Source: Sphingorhabdus lacus (GTDB taxonomy: Bacteria; Pseudomonadota; Alphaproteobacteria; Sphingomonadales; Sphingomonadaceae). Taken from it: a DNA stretch of 64,000 nucleotides. Every line of letters begins with the position of its first letter. Within the stretch, counting starts at the first letter, position 1. This document shows positions 20,048 through 28,928 of this stretch, piece after piece. Position numbers and translations under genes: made by a program. The notes under the pieces were generated by a model. That model saw only the letters and a list, made by a program, of their open reading frames with translations. It was not told the origin of the DNA and did not search any database. Location of the stretch: NCBI RefSeq assembly GCF_009768975.1, contig NZ_CP035733.1:620001-684000 (forward strand), given 5' to 3'.

Positions 20048-20080
20048 AAGGGTCGGAGAGGAAACTTTCCGACCCTTTTT
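20048..20080 (+). terminator. Rho-independent terminator of groESL
   Basis: Arm AAGGGTCGGA (20048-20057) pairs perfectly with 20068-20077 around a 10-nt loop, followed by a short T run. It lies 29 nt after the groEL stop. Confidence 0.88.
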
Positions 20081-20148
20081 CTATCTCATACCGACATAAT
20101 TCGCGGTGATAAAAAATGAGTCGCGATTGTGCGATTGCGAATAAGGGC

Positions 20149-20173
20149 TTTCTCAATTTGACGAATTGAGAAA
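20149..20173. repeat. Perfect 10-bp inverted repeat in the AT-rich spacer before kup
   Basis: Arm TTTCTCAATT (20149-20158), loop TGACG, arm AATTGAGAAA (20164-20173). The spacer 20081-20284 is clearly more AT-rich than its surroundings (a run around 20180-20225 is almost only A/T), carries no gene I can support and should contain the kup promoter. The palindrome may be an operator or an RNA hairpin; there is no T run after it. Confidence 0.5.
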
Positions 20174-20284
20174 TAGTACGACATATAATATTGATATATA
20201 TAAATATAATTTGAATTAAATTACCTATTGCGCTGCAAAATAAAAAGCGTATTCGCCGCCGCCCCACAACAGAGGTTTCCGGTC

Positions 20285-22225
20285 ATGCAAAATGTGCATT
20301 CGGGTTCAGTTGATTCTCAAAACATTCATCAACATTCACTTGCCGCACTAACTATTGGCGCGATCGGTGTGGTATTCGGCGATATCGGAACCAGCCCACT
20401 TTATGCTTTTCGTGAGGCACTTCATCATAGCGCGCCAACCGGAGGCATACAGGAGGCAGCGATATTCGGCGTGCTCAGTTTGGCGCTTTGGTCACTCATA
20501 TTGGTCGTTACCATAAAATATGTGATCTTTCTTATGCGCGCCGATAATGACGGCGAAGGCGGAGTTCTTGCTTTGCTGGCACTGGCGGGCAGGGGCATTG
20601 GCGGCCGAAAGGGAGCTGTCTTGGCTCTTGGCGCGATAGGCGCGGCTCTCTTTTACGGCGATGCAATAATCACTCCCGCACTTTCAGTGCTTTCTGCCGT
20701 TGAGGGAACGAAGACTATTCCCGGCATCGGCGAGGGTATTTCCCAGCAAACAATCATCAACATCACCATGGTCATACTGGTCGCGTTGTTTGCGATCCAA
20801 TTTCGCGGGACCGCGATGGTTTCTAAACTTTTTGGTCCAATATGCGTTCTCTGGTTTGTGGCAATCGGTGCCTTGGGGCTTTTGCACATTTCCGATTATC
20901 CAGGCATCATCGGTGCCCTGTCGCCGCACCACGCGATCAGCTTTCTAGTGAACAATGGGATGGTCGGCTTGATCGTGTTGGGGTCTGTATTCCTGACCGT
21001 GACTGGTGCGGAAGCGTTAACTGCCGACATGGGTCATTTCGGACGCTTTCCCATCCGCTTGGGCTGGTTCCTGCTGGTGTTTCCTGCGCTTGCCCTAAAC
21101 TACTTCGGCCAAGGCGCCTTTGCGATGGCGGCTTTGGAGCAGGCGCGTGTTGCAGGTTTGCCTTTGGAGACCCAAGACTGGTTTTTCCTGATGGCTCCCG
21201 AAGCGGTGCGCGTTCCGATGATCGTTCTGGCTGGTCTCGCAACTATTATTGCGAGCCAAGCGGTAATCACCGGCGCCTATTCGCTAACTCAACAGGCAAT
21301 ACAGCTCGGCTTGCTGCCGCGTATGAAAATCGTTCAAACCTCGCCGGGTAGTGCGGGGCAGATATACATTCCGGCTATAAACTGGATGCTTTTGTTCGGC
21401 GTGTGGCTGTTGGTTGTGCAGTTCCGCAATTCCTCCGCCATGGCGTCGGCTTATGGAATCGCCGTAACAGGGACGATGGTCGTAACCACCTGTCTGGCGT
21501 TTGTTGTGGTCCATAAGCTTTGGAAATGGAGCCTATTAAGATCCCTGTTTGTGATCGTACCGTTTCTTGCGATCGACATCATCTTTTTTGGCGCCAATGT
21601 CTTGCGTGTCGTCGACGGAGGATGGGTCCCGCTTGCTGTAGGTGCACTGATTTGCCTTGTGATCTGGATTTGGGTTCGCGGTAAACGTCTGATCGATACG
21701 AAGGAAAATGAAGGCGCTATGACGCTTGCGGAACTTGGCAAGTCGCTTTCTAAAAGCAATGTCGCTCGGGTCGAGGGTACAGCGGTATACTTGACTGCAA
21801 ATCCTGAAGGCGTGCCCGGCACGATATTACACAATCTGAAGCACAACCGAGTGCTACACGAGCGCAATCTGGTCCTCACCGTTCGCACTGCTGGGGTCCC
21901 GCATGTTCCGGAGGAAGAACGGTCTTCGTACGAAAAGGTCGATGCAAATTTCGCCCGTATTGTGCTTCGCTATGGTTTCATGGATGCTCCGGACGTACCG
22001 CAGGCGCTCGCCCGCGCAATCCCGAAGTCGGACGCACCGATCAATGATATGACCACTAGCTATTTCGTAGGCCGGAACGTGCTTTCCGCATCGAAAGACG
22101 AAGGCTTACCGTTCTGGCAAGATATTATTCTGATCTTCCTGCAACGCAATGCACATAATCCTGCGGAGTTTTTCCACATACCATCCAACAGAATCGTCGC
22201 GCTCGGCGGGCAGGTCGTGGTTTAG
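20285..22225 (+). CDS. kup: Kup-family potassium uptake permease
   Basis: Proton-coupled K+ importer in the inner membrane. It has 646 residues with about 12 helices in the first 440 and a soluble C-terminal domain. Family motifs are GAIGVVFGDIGTSPLYAF near residue 30 and DGEGGVLALLAL. The ATG at 20285 (AGAGG upstream) is preferred over a TTG at 20228. No other potassium gene is adjacent. Confidence 0.95.
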   Translation: MQNVHSGSVDSQNIHQHSLAALTIGAIGVVFGDIGTSPLYAFREALHHSAPTGGIQEAAIFGVLSLALWSLILVVTIKYVIFLMRADNDGEGGVLALLALAGRGIGGRKGAVLALGAIGAALFYGDAIITPALSVLSAVEGTKTIPGIGEGISQQTIINITMVILVALFAIQFRGTAMVSKLFGPICVLWFVAIGALGLLHISDYPGIIGALSPHHAISFLVNNGMVGLIVLGSVFLTVTGAEALTADMGHFGRFPIRLGWFLLVFPALALNYFGQGAFAMAALEQARVAGLPLETQDWFFLMAPEAVRVPMIVLAGLATIIASQAVITGAYSLTQQAIQLGLLPRMKIVQTSPGSAGQIYIPAINWMLLFGVWLLVVQFRNSSAMASAYGIAVTGTMVVTTCLAFVVVHKLWKWSLLRSLFVIVPFLAIDIIFFGANVLRVVDGGWVPLAVGALICLVIWIWVRGKRLIDTKENEGAMTLAELGKSLSKSNVARVEGTAVYLTANPEGVPGTILHNLKHNRVLHERNLVLTVRTAGVPHVPEEERSSYEKVDANFARIVLRYGFMDAPDVPQALARAIPKSDAPINDMTTSYFVGRNVLSASKDEGLPFWQDIILIFLQRNAHNPAEFFHIPSNRIVALGGQVVV

Positions 22226-22234
22226 AACAAGCAG

Positions 22235-22256
22235 GGCGGGGCAAAACATCCCCGCC
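22235..22256 (+). terminator. GC-rich hairpin after kup
   Basis: GGCGGGG (22235-22241) pairs with CCCCGCC (22250-22256) around an 8-nt loop, 9 nt after the kup stop. Only short T runs follow, so termination may be partial. Confidence 0.55.
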
Positions 22257-22310
22257 TTCGCTTTGCGCTTTTCCAAGACAATGGCTTGATTTGAAGATAG
22301 AGCTTCACAC

Positions 22311-22862
22311 ATGTCCCGCCTTGTCCTGTTCAACAAGCCCTTCGGTGTTTTGCCCCAGTTTACCGACAACGGGTTGGCCGGGTCCTCACGCCCCACATTG
22401 TCCGACTATATCAACATTGACAGCGTCTACCCAGCGGGTCGCCTCGATATGGATAGCGAAGGACTGATGTTGTTGACCGATGACGGTCGGTTACAGGCCC
22501 GCATTTCGGATCCTAAATTCAAAATGCCGAAGCGTTATCTGGTTCAGGTCGAAGGCATTATCACCGATGCAGCTTTGGCCGCATTGCGGTCCGGCGTACG
22601 GTTGAAAGATGGGGTAACACGTCCCGCCGAAGCGGAGCAGATTGCGGACCCTGACCTATGGCCGCGTGATCCGCCGGTGCGGTTTCGCAAGACCGTTCCT
22701 GATTGCTGGATAAGCCTGACCATTCGCGAGGGTCGAAACCGGCAGGTTCGGCGCATGACTGCAGCTGTTGGATTTCCAACACTCAGGCTCATCCGCTGGT
22801 CAATCGGAGACTGGTCAGTGGAAGGACTGGGACAGGGTCTTTCCCGCGTTATAGAGGTTTAG
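22311..22862 (+). CDS. RluE-like 23S rRNA pseudouridine synthase
   Basis: A 183-residue enzyme of the RsuA/RluB/E/F family. [19 protein letters not shown] contains the catalytic Asp, and [23 protein letters not shown] (the family signature in two parts) follows. There is no N-terminal S4 domain, as in RluE (target U2457 in E. coli numbering). Starts at ATG 22311. Confidence 0.9.
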   Translation: MSRLVLFNKPFGVLPQFTDNGLAGSSRPTLSDYINIDSVYPAGRLDMDSEGLMLLTDDGRLQARISDPKFKMPKRYLVQVEGIITDAALAALRSGVRLKDGVTRPAEAEQIADPDLWPRDPPVRFRKTVPDCWISLTIREGRNRQVRRMTAAVGFPTLRLIRWSIGDWSVEGLGQGLSRVIEV

Positions 22863-22902
22863 ACGATCGGGCGGGGAATACGTTTTCCTTTAGTCCGGCT
22901 TG

Positions 22903-22992
22903 TTAGATGATACGCGCCACATCGGTCGCATCGGTAGATGCGCAATGGGACGCCGCCTTTAAGCGATGCGGATTGGGCATCATCTTGCGCAT
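22903..22992 (-). CDS. Possible 29-residue small protein
   Basis: An ATG at 22992, preceded at good spacing by AGAGAAG, opens a 29-codon frame starting MRKMMPNPHRLKAASHC and ending at TAA 22903-22905. It is His/Ala-rich with one cysteine. It lies alone in the 174-bp gap between an RluE-like gene and a convergent oxygenase gene. I do not recognise it; chance is a real alternative. Confidence 0.3.
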   Translation of the reverse strand: MRKMMPNPHRLKAASHCASTDATDVARII

Positions 22993-23036
22993 GAAAGCTT
23001 CTCTTTCTTATACACACACTTAGCCGCGTGCGCATT

Positions 23037-24200
23037 TTAACTTTGTTCCCGTCCGTCTAACGCGATGCTACCTTGATTAATCAGCGCGGTAATAAGCTGC
23101 TGTAACGGCTCGTTGGGAACTTCTTGGGCAGGCAATTCTGTAGTGTCGGCTCTGCACAAATTCTCTGCAAAGGTTGCACATGAATCTTCGCAGTGGAAAG
23201 AAGTGCCATCGACGAATAGCAAAATCGTTGCGTCATCTTGCCTAAGAAACGAAAACCGGCTTGCCGGATTGCGCGACACGAAAACCCCCGCCTTCAGTTG
23301 AGCGGATATATCTGTTTCGCTCACCAGATCTTCCGGCGACCAGTCAATTTCGGGATATTTGCGGGTGCTGCTGTAGCTGCCAAACCAACGGGCAAAATAC
23401 GACCGGTCCTGCAGTTTTTCGATGGCCAGCCGATGTAACTTATCCAAAGCAGCGCTTGAAATTTCTCCTGGATTTTCCTGAGTTGCCAGTTCGGGATCAG
23501 CGTAGCGGTCATCATCTTCCATTTCCGCGACCAGATCGTCGACAAAATGGGTGAGCAATTCGCTGCGTGAAGGTGCGCGAAAGCCGACGGAATAGGTCAT
23601 ACAGTCATCTCCCACGGCAACGCCATCATGCGCAATGCGGGGCGGGACATAGAGAATGTCGCCCGGTTCCAGCAACCATTCGTCGGTCGCGTGAAATTCT
23701 GCCAGAAGTCGCAGTTCATCATGCGGCACGAGCGGGCTTTGGTCGTCACACAACTGGCCGACGCGCCAGCGTCGGCAACCGTTCCCCTGGATCAGGAAGA
23801 CGTCATATTGGTCATAGTGCGGCCCGACTCCTCCGCCATCGGTGGCATAGCTGACCATGACATCGTCGATCCGCCAGTTGGGAATGAAGCGAAACGGCGC
23901 GATCAGGGCTGCAACTTCGGGGATATGATGGTCGACCGCCTGTACCAGTAAGGTTGAAGGCTCCTGGCCGAGCCGGGCAAAACGCGCTTCGGCTAAGGGG
24001 CCATGTTCTACGGCCCAACTTCCTTGCGCACCCACCACCAGACGGGATTCTACCTCCGCTTCACAAGCCAGACCTGCTAGTTCATCCGGCTCAAGCGGGT
24101 TTTGCCATGCATCCCATGGATTACGTATCAGTAACGGCTTTTTCTGCCAGTAATCGCGCAGGAACAATGCGCTATCAAAATCCTTCAAAACCATAATCAT
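23037..24200 (-). CDS. RoxA/YcfD-like cupin oxygenase (probable ribosomal protein L16 arginine hydroxylase)
   Basis: A 387-residue JmjC-type Fe(II)/2-oxoglutarate oxygenase. It begins like RoxA (YWQKKPLLIRN). The iron ligands are visible as H128 and D130 in GPHYDQYDVFLIQGNG and H191 in PPRIAHDG. After the cupin core comes a C-terminal winged-helix-like region as in ycfD. In E. coli this enzyme hydroxylates ribosomal protein L16. ATG 24200 or 24194 is possible; both have an AGG-type site. Confidence 0.87.
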   Translation of the reverse strand: MIMVLKDFDSALFLRDYWQKKPLLIRNPWDAWQNPLEPDELAGLACEAEVESRLVVGAQGSWAVEHGPLAEARFARLGQEPSTLLVQAVDHHIPEVAALIAPFRFIPNWRIDDVMVSYATDGGGVGPHYDQYDVFLIQGNGCRRWRVGQLCDDQSPLVPHDELRLLAEFHATDEWLLEPGDILYVPPRIAHDGVAVGDDCMTYSVGFRAPSRSELLTHFVDDLVAEMEDDDRYADPELATQENPGEISSAALDKLHRLAIEKLQDRSYFARWFGSYSSTRKYPEIDWSPEDLVSETDISAQLKAGVFVSRNPASRFSFLRQDDATILLFVDGTSFHCEDSCATFAENLCRADTTELPAQEVPNEPLQQLITALINQGSIALDGREQS

Positions 24201-24240
24201 CCTGACGCCTTAGGGCGTTGCAATATCGGGAAATAGGGTA

Positions 24241-24936
24241 TCAGCCGCCTGTACTTCGGCGTTGTGAAGCGAAGCTTTCCGCCGTCATCAACAAGGTTTC
24301 GAGGTCGGCAGGGCTTATGTCAAATGTCTCATTTGTGTGCGCAAGCGCCAGCTCGATATCTTCACGGAACAATGCTGTCGGTAATGGGGCTGGGGTTTCA
24401 ATCACGCGATGGGGATAGCTATGCCCAGAAATGAGATGGAACAGATATCCAGCAAGCACTAGTGCCGCGGAATTGGCCGCAACAAGTGTTACAGGATACA
24501 TATAGCCTGCGGCGATCACGGCATCACTGCCAATAATAGCGGTAACAGCAACCGCTCCGCTTGGCGGATGGAGACAGCGCAGCAGCGACATGGCCAATAT
24601 GGCTACAGCGACCGCTAAACCAACAGCTAGCATCTGATCGGGAACGAGATGCGCCACTGTTACGCCAACCGCTGCCGACAGGACATTGCCGCCAAACACG
24701 GGCCAAGGCTGCGCTAAGGGGCTTGCGGGTACGGCAAAGACCAGAACCGCAGATGCCCCGATCGGCGCAATAAGAAATGGGAGGGCGGGCCACATATTCT
24801 GAACACCCAGCCCAGCAATTGCCGCGATGAATACTCCTAGTCCAGCACCCAAACAGGCAATCAGCCGATCATTCAGGCGGGCCCCCGCCATTTTGGGTAC
24901 AAATAATCGAAAGGAAAAGGTGCGTTCCGGCTGCAC
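24241..24936 (-). CDS. HPP-family membrane protein
   Basis: A 231-residue inner-membrane protein with about five helices. The family signature LHPPSGAVAVTAIIG is at about 121-135. The cytoplasmic tail TNETFDISPADLETLL follows. HPP proteins have been linked to nitrite transport in cyanobacteria and plants, but the substrate here is unknown. The GTG at 24936 lies 3 nt after the stop of the NTF2-like gene, consistent with an operon. Confidence 0.85.
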   Translation of the reverse strand: MQPERTFSFRLFVPKMAGARLNDRLIACLGAGLGVFIAAIAGLGVQNMWPALPFLIAPIGASAVLVFAVPASPLAQPWPVFGGNVLSAAVGVTVAHLVPDQMLAVGLAVAVAILAMSLLRCLHPPSGAVAVTAIIGSDAVIAAGYMYPVTLVAANSAALVLAGYLFHLISGHSYPHRVIETPAPLPTALFREDIELALAHTNETFDISPADLETLLMTAESFASQRRSTGG

Positions 24937-24939
24937 AGT

Positions 24940-25332
24940 TCAGCCGGACATCTTCATCAGCATTTCGCCCATTTTCTGGTGGAGCATGTTCACCGCTTTC
25001 AACGGGCGGACCATCACCTTAAAATGGGTGATCAGTCCGTCGTCGTCACAACTGATCATGTCGATTCCGTTGATCGCAATCCCGTCAATGACCGTTTGAA
25101 ATTCGAGGATAGCCGAGTTTTCACGATGCCATTCCCCGACATAGGCAAAATCGCTGTTGCCAAGCGTATGCCCGGCGGCGGCCAGATATTTGGCGGTGAT
25201 CGCTTTGCCTAATTGCGGTGTGTGAACCACCGGGCTTTCGAAAATGCAGTCGTCATGCAGGATTGCCGCGATCGTGTCGACATCGCGCGATAGGGCAACC
25301 TTGTGCCAGATTTCAGCCGGGTTATGCGCCAT
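24940..25332 (-). CDS. NTF2-like (SnoaL-type) protein
   Basis: A 130-residue single-domain protein of the NTF2-like fold: HDDCIFESPVVHTPQLGK, then a beta-rich core (SAILEFQTVIDGIAINGIDMI) and a C-terminal MRP-like helix ending KMGEMLMKMSG. Members include small isomerases, hydrolases and binding proteins, so no reaction is assigned. The ATG at 25332 lies 2 nt after the previous stop; the upstream extension is rejected. Confidence 0.8.
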   Translation of the reverse strand: MAHNPAEIWHKVALSRDVDTIAAILHDDCIFESPVVHTPQLGKAITAKYLAAAGHTLGNSDFAYVGEWHRENSAILEFQTVIDGIAINGIDMISCDDDGLITHFKVMVRPLKAVNMLHQKMGEMLMKMSG

Positions 25333-25334
25333 AT

Positions 25335-26297
25335 TCAATATCCCAGATCCAGATTTACGAGGGGTTCCAGCTTCTCGCCCTTTCGGTAGCGTTCCAGATT
25401 CTCGAAAAAGCGTGTGGCTGATCGTAAAAACATCTTGTCCTGCGCTCGTCCCGAAAGATGCATTGTGACATGGGCATTGTCGAGCGTCCATAAGATGTGA
25501 TCGGCGGGCAAGGGTTCCGGCGTCGTGACGTCGAGGAAAGCGGCGGCGATTTGTTTGTCCTGCAACGCCTTTACCAACGCATTTTGTTCAACGACTGAGC
25601 CACGGGCAATATTTATAAGGACAGCGCTTTGCTTCATCGCTGCCAACTCGTCCGCTCCGATCATATCGTCGGTCTCTGCGGTGGCAGGAACGGCAAGAAT
25701 GACCCAGTCAAATTCGCCCAAACGCGCACGCCATGCGTCGGGTGCAAGGCTCGTTGGCCCCGGTGTACGGCGCACGATGGTGACATCGACCCCAAAAGGC
25801 CTTAGTCGCTCCTCGATCAACTTGCCGATCGCGCCATAGCCCAGCAGCAACGCCTTGGAGCCATAGAGTTCGACCTTGCCCGGCGAATCTTGCAACCATT
25901 CGTGGCGTTCCTGCGCACGGACGACGTCTCGATAACCCTTCGCCACCGTCAGCATTCCCATCACCACATATTCGGCAATGGTAATCGCATTAATGCCCGC
26001 GCCGTTGGTGACCATGCAGCCTTGTTTCTTAAGTTGGGCCAAAGGCATGCCATCGACACCGGCATAGATGGAGTTGAGCCATTTCATCTGCGTGGCGGCC
26101 CCGATAACAGCGGCCATATCGGCCTTGTCATACATGTCGAACCATCCGATTTCGGCCATAGGAGCCAATTCCAATGCCTCGTCTTTGGACATGAACCAGT
26201 GCGGCTCCACCCATTCAGGGAGGCGGGGTTCAATCAATGGACGGACGAGGCCAGCCATTACGAGTTTGGTTTTGGTCAACGCCAGAAAGCCTTCCAT
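25335..26297 (-). CDS. D-isomer-specific 2-hydroxyacid dehydrogenase family protein
   Basis: A 320-residue NAD(P)-dependent reductase. The Rossmann motif LLLGYGAIGKLIEERL, the LINIARGSVVEQNALVKALQ signature with the catalytic Arg, and the C-terminal HVTMHLSG region with the catalytic His are present. The substrate cannot be told. The start overlaps the upstream small membrane-protein gene by 22 nt if ATG 26297 is used; an internal ATG (residue 14, 26258) is an alternative. Confidence 0.88.
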   Translation of the reverse strand: MEGFLALTKTKLVMAGLVRPLIEPRLPEWVEPHWFMSKDEALELAPMAEIGWFDMYDKADMAAVIGAATQMKWLNSIYAGVDGMPLAQLKKQGCMVTNGAGINAITIAEYVVMGMLTVAKGYRDVVRAQERHEWLQDSPGKVELYGSKALLLGYGAIGKLIEERLRPFGVDVTIVRRTPGPTSLAPDAWRARLGEFDWVILAVPATAETDDMIGADELAAMKQSAVLINIARGSVVEQNALVKALQDKQIAAAFLDVTTPEPLPADHILWTLDNAHVTMHLSGRAQDKMFLRSATRFFENLERYRKGEKLEPLVNLDLGY

Positions 26298-26632
26298 GCC
26301 ACGAAGAAAAGGAACGGGATGCCCACCAGATCGACCATTGCAATGGTCTTCAACGGTTTTGGGCTATCATTCAGGAAATAGAGTGCAAGAAAGGAGAGCA
26401 TGCTAATGCCGGTCACCACCACGGCGGCACGCCGTGGTTGGTTGTCGAACGCCGACCAAAGGCAGAGTGCGAATACTGCAACGAACAACGCGGCGCGGTG
26501 GTGCATTAAAAGGAAAAGCGGATCGGAGTTGTCCAGGCGATATAATGTTGTGAGAGTAGCCGGCCTGAAAAATGCGAGGGCGGGCGTGGCATGCACCGCA
26601 GCAAGAACAAGCCATGCAATCTTCAGCATCAT
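26276..26632 (-). CDS. Membrane protein of unknown function (about 118 aa)
   Basis: Three to four hydrophobic helices: MMLKIAWLVLAAVHATPALA, LFVAVFALCLWSAF, VVVTGISMLSFLALYF and GIPFLFFVAWKAF. The pattern suggests a small polytopic inner-membrane protein with no soluble domain. The ATG at 26632 overlaps the cysS stop (ATGA). Function unknown. Confidence 0.78.
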   Translation of the reverse strand: MMLKIAWLVLAAVHATPALAFFRPATLTTLYRLDNSDPLFLLMHHRAALFVAVFALCLWSAFDNQPRRAAVVVTGISMLSFLALYFLNDSPKPLKTIAMVDLVGIPFLFFVAWKAFWR

Positions 26633-28059
26633 ATATCCAGCTTCCAATCCCACCCCAGGGGGTCGCCGTCCATAACTTCCACGCCCTTTGCAATCAGGTC
26701 ATCGCGGATCGCGTCAGAGCGGGCGAAGTCCTTGGCCGCGCGGGCTTCTTTGCGGGTGGTGAGGGCGGCTTCGATTTCCTCTTCGGTGATGAGGGTGGAT
26801 TTTGGGCGAACGCGAAGATCGGCGCGTTTCGTTGTCAGCAGTGCGAGGCCCAGCACATTATCCATCTGAGCGAGTGCCAACAACTTTTGTCCTGTATCGA
26901 CCTTTTTCATAGCCAGCAGGTCTTCTAGAGCCGTGAGGGCCTGGGCTGTGTTGATGTCTTCCGAAATGGCGTTGGTGAACCTTTCGAATAGATCGCTAAT
27001 CCGCTTGTCATCTATGGTTGTTGCGGGTTGTTCGACTTGCAGTGTCGAGCTAGCCATCACCATCCGCTTCAACCGCACAAACGCCGCTTGCAATCCTTCC
27101 CAGCTAAACTCCAACTCGCTGCGATAATGTGCCTGCAAGCACATCAGGCGATAAGCGAGGGGGTGGAAGCCTTTATCGATGAGCAATTGCACGCGTAAAA
27201 ACTCGCCTGATGATTTGGACATCTTGCCGCTGCGTTCGATCAGGAAGTTATTGTGCATCCAGATCTTTGCGCCGCTGTGGTCGCCGCCGCACCGCGCCTG
27301 ATTCTGCGCAATTTCGTTCGGGTGGTGGATTTCGCGGTGGTCGATGCCGCCGGTGTGAATGTCAAAGGGCAGACCCAACAACGCTTCGGACATGACCGAA
27401 CATTCCAGGTGCCAGCCCGGCGCGCCTTTGCCCCAAGGACTGTCCCATTCCATCTGCCGCGTTTCCCCGGCGGGCGTCTTGCGCCAGATGGCGAAATCGG
27501 CGGCGTGGCGTTTGCCTTCGACTTCTTCGATGCGACCTTCGCCGTCCTCGGTTTTGGCGCGCGCCAGAGCGCCATAATTGGCGACCGTCGATGTATCGAA
27601 GTAGAGGCCGCTTTCCAGTTCATAGCAATGCTTGTCCGCTATGCTTTTCGCGAATTCGATCATCGCGGGCACATAGTCGGTGGCAATCGACCAGTGCGCA
27701 GGCTGCCGGATATTGAGCGCTTTGATGTCTGCCCAATAGGCTTCGGTATAATGCTTTGCGATATCCCAGATGGATTGGGCTTTCTCGGCCGCCATCTTCT
27801 CCATTTTGTCTTCACCGGCGTCCGCGTCGTCGGTCAGATGGCCGACATCGGTGATGTTGATGACATGGGTCAGCTTATAGCCGGCATAGGTCAGCACGCG
27901 GCCCAGAGTATCTGCAAACACATAAGCGCGCATATTGCCGATATGGGGATAGTTATAGACGGTAGGGCCGCAGGTATACACGCGCGCCTCGCCAGAATGG
28001 ACGGGGACAAAGGGTTCAAGTTGCCGGGTGAGGCTATTGAAGAGGCGCAATTCAGTCAT
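26629..28059 (-). CDS. cysS: Cysteinyl-tRNA synthetase
   Basis: Class I synthetase that charges tRNA-Cys. It has 476 residues. The HIGH-type motif is PHIGN (38-42), preceded by TCGPTVYN with the zinc-binding Cys. KMSKS occurs in SGKMSKSSGEF. C-terminal residues match the DALR-like domain with RSDAIRDDLIAKGVEVMDG. First gene of a run of coupled genes toward lower coordinates. Confidence 0.97.
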   Translation of the reverse strand: MTELRLFNSLTRQLEPFVPVHSGEARVYTCGPTVYNYPHIGNMRAYVFADTLGRVLTYAGYKLTHVINITDVGHLTDDADAGEDKMEKMAAEKAQSIWDIAKHYTEAYWADIKALNIRQPAHWSIATDYVPAMIEFAKSIADKHCYELESGLYFDTSTVANYGALARAKTEDGEGRIEEVEGKRHAADFAIWRKTPAGETRQMEWDSPWGKGAPGWHLECSVMSEALLGLPFDIHTGGIDHREIHHPNEIAQNQARCGGDHSGAKIWMHNNFLIERSGKMSKSSGEFLRVQLLIDKGFHPLAYRLMCLQAHYRSELEFSWEGLQAAFVRLKRMVMASSTLQVEQPATTIDDKRISDLFERFTNAISEDINTAQALTALEDLLAMKKVDTGQKLLALAQMDNVLGLALLTTKRADLRVRPKSTLITEEEIEAALTTRKEARAAKDFARSDAIRDDLIAKGVEVMDGDPLGWDWKLDI

Positions 28060-28100
28060 AGGGTGGCGATGCTGGAATTACATGAATAGGTCAACCCACC

Positions 28101-28181
28101 GTCACTCTGAACTTGTTTAAGGGTCCTGTTTGGCTTGCAGCGACGGTGAACAATAAGATACTGAAACAAGTTCAGCATGAC
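28101..28181. repeat. REP-like imperfect palindrome
   Basis: The arm 28101-28125 (contains CTGAACTTGTTT) and the arm 28157-28181 (contains AAACAAGTTCAG) are imperfect inverted copies, separated by 31 nt. Elements with this core are common dispersed intergenic repeats in sphingomonads. It sits between cysS and the nitroreductase gene. I see no second copy in this window. Confidence 0.6.
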
Positions 28182-28192
28182 AGCTTTCGTAT

Positions 28193-28864
28193 TTAGAAAC
28201 CTTCCCAACGGATGGCCTGACCGATCTCCACGCGCGGAACTGTGAAGTTGTTTATTGGGGCGTCGGCATCGCGATAGCCGATAGCCATACCGCAGAAGAA
28301 AATATGGTCGTCGTCAATATTCAGCAGTTCACGCATATAGGTGCCGTACATAGCCCAGATTTCCTGCGCGCAACTGTCCAGGCCTTCCTCCCGAAGCAGC
28401 AGCATCACGGTCTGTAACCACATACCCATGTCTGACCATTGGGGCGGACCCATATATTTGCGAGTGTAGGTGAATAACTGCACGGGTGCGTCGAAGCTGT
28501 CCCAATTTTTCATCATCTGCGCGACACGGCCTGCGCCATCTTCGCGTGCAAGGCCCAGGGCGTCGAACATGGCCTTTCCGACACCGCGGCGCTGATCCTC
28601 GTAACGGCCTTCCAGACTCTTGGGGTAAATATCATATTCATGCCCTTCGCCCATGGGAGCGGTCGCTGCCTTTGCCTTGATCTTGGCGGTCAGGTCAGCA
28701 AGCGGCTGCCCGGTAAGGATGACGGCGTTCCAGGGTTGTGTATTGCCGCCGGATGGTGATCGCTGCGCCTTTTGAAGTACGCGCTGGAGGGCATCTTGCG
28801 GCACGGCTGTGGGAAGAAACTGCCGGATCGAACGGCGGGTTGCGACGGCTTCGGTTACGTTCAT
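28193..28864 (-). CDS. Nitroreductase-family flavoprotein
   Basis: A 223-residue FMN-dependent oxidoreductase fold. VATRRSIRQFLP near the N-terminus and SPSGGNTQPWNAVILTG bind FMN. The C-terminal half has MWLQTVMLLLREEGLDSCAQE. The substrate is unknown. A palindrome just upstream of the start suggests control by a TetR-type repressor. Confidence 0.88.
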   Translation of the reverse strand: MNVTEAVATRRSIRQFLPTAVPQDALQRVLQKAQRSPSGGNTQPWNAVILTGQPLADLTAKIKAKAATAPMGEGHEYDIYPKSLEGRYEDQRRGVGKAMFDALGLAREDGAGRVAQMMKNWDSFDAPVQLFTYTRKYMGPPQWSDMGMWLQTVMLLLREEGLDSCAQEIWAMYGTYMRELLNIDDDHIFFCGMAIGYRDADAPINNFTVPRVEIGQAIRWEGF

Positions 28865-28882
28865 GGCAATTGCTCCAATGAT

Positions 28883-28898
28883 TTAATCGGTCGATTAA
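28883..28898. promoter_or_regulatory. Palindromic operator candidate upstream of the nitroreductase gene
   Basis: TTAATCG (28883-28889) and CGATTAA (28892-28898) form a perfect 7-bp inverted repeat with a 2-nt centre, 19 bp before the nitroreductase start. The shape is typical of TetR-family operators. No TetR gene is in the window. Confidence 0.5.
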
Positions 28899-28928
28899 TT
28901 CATGCCATGTGTGTCGCGAAAGGCAAGC

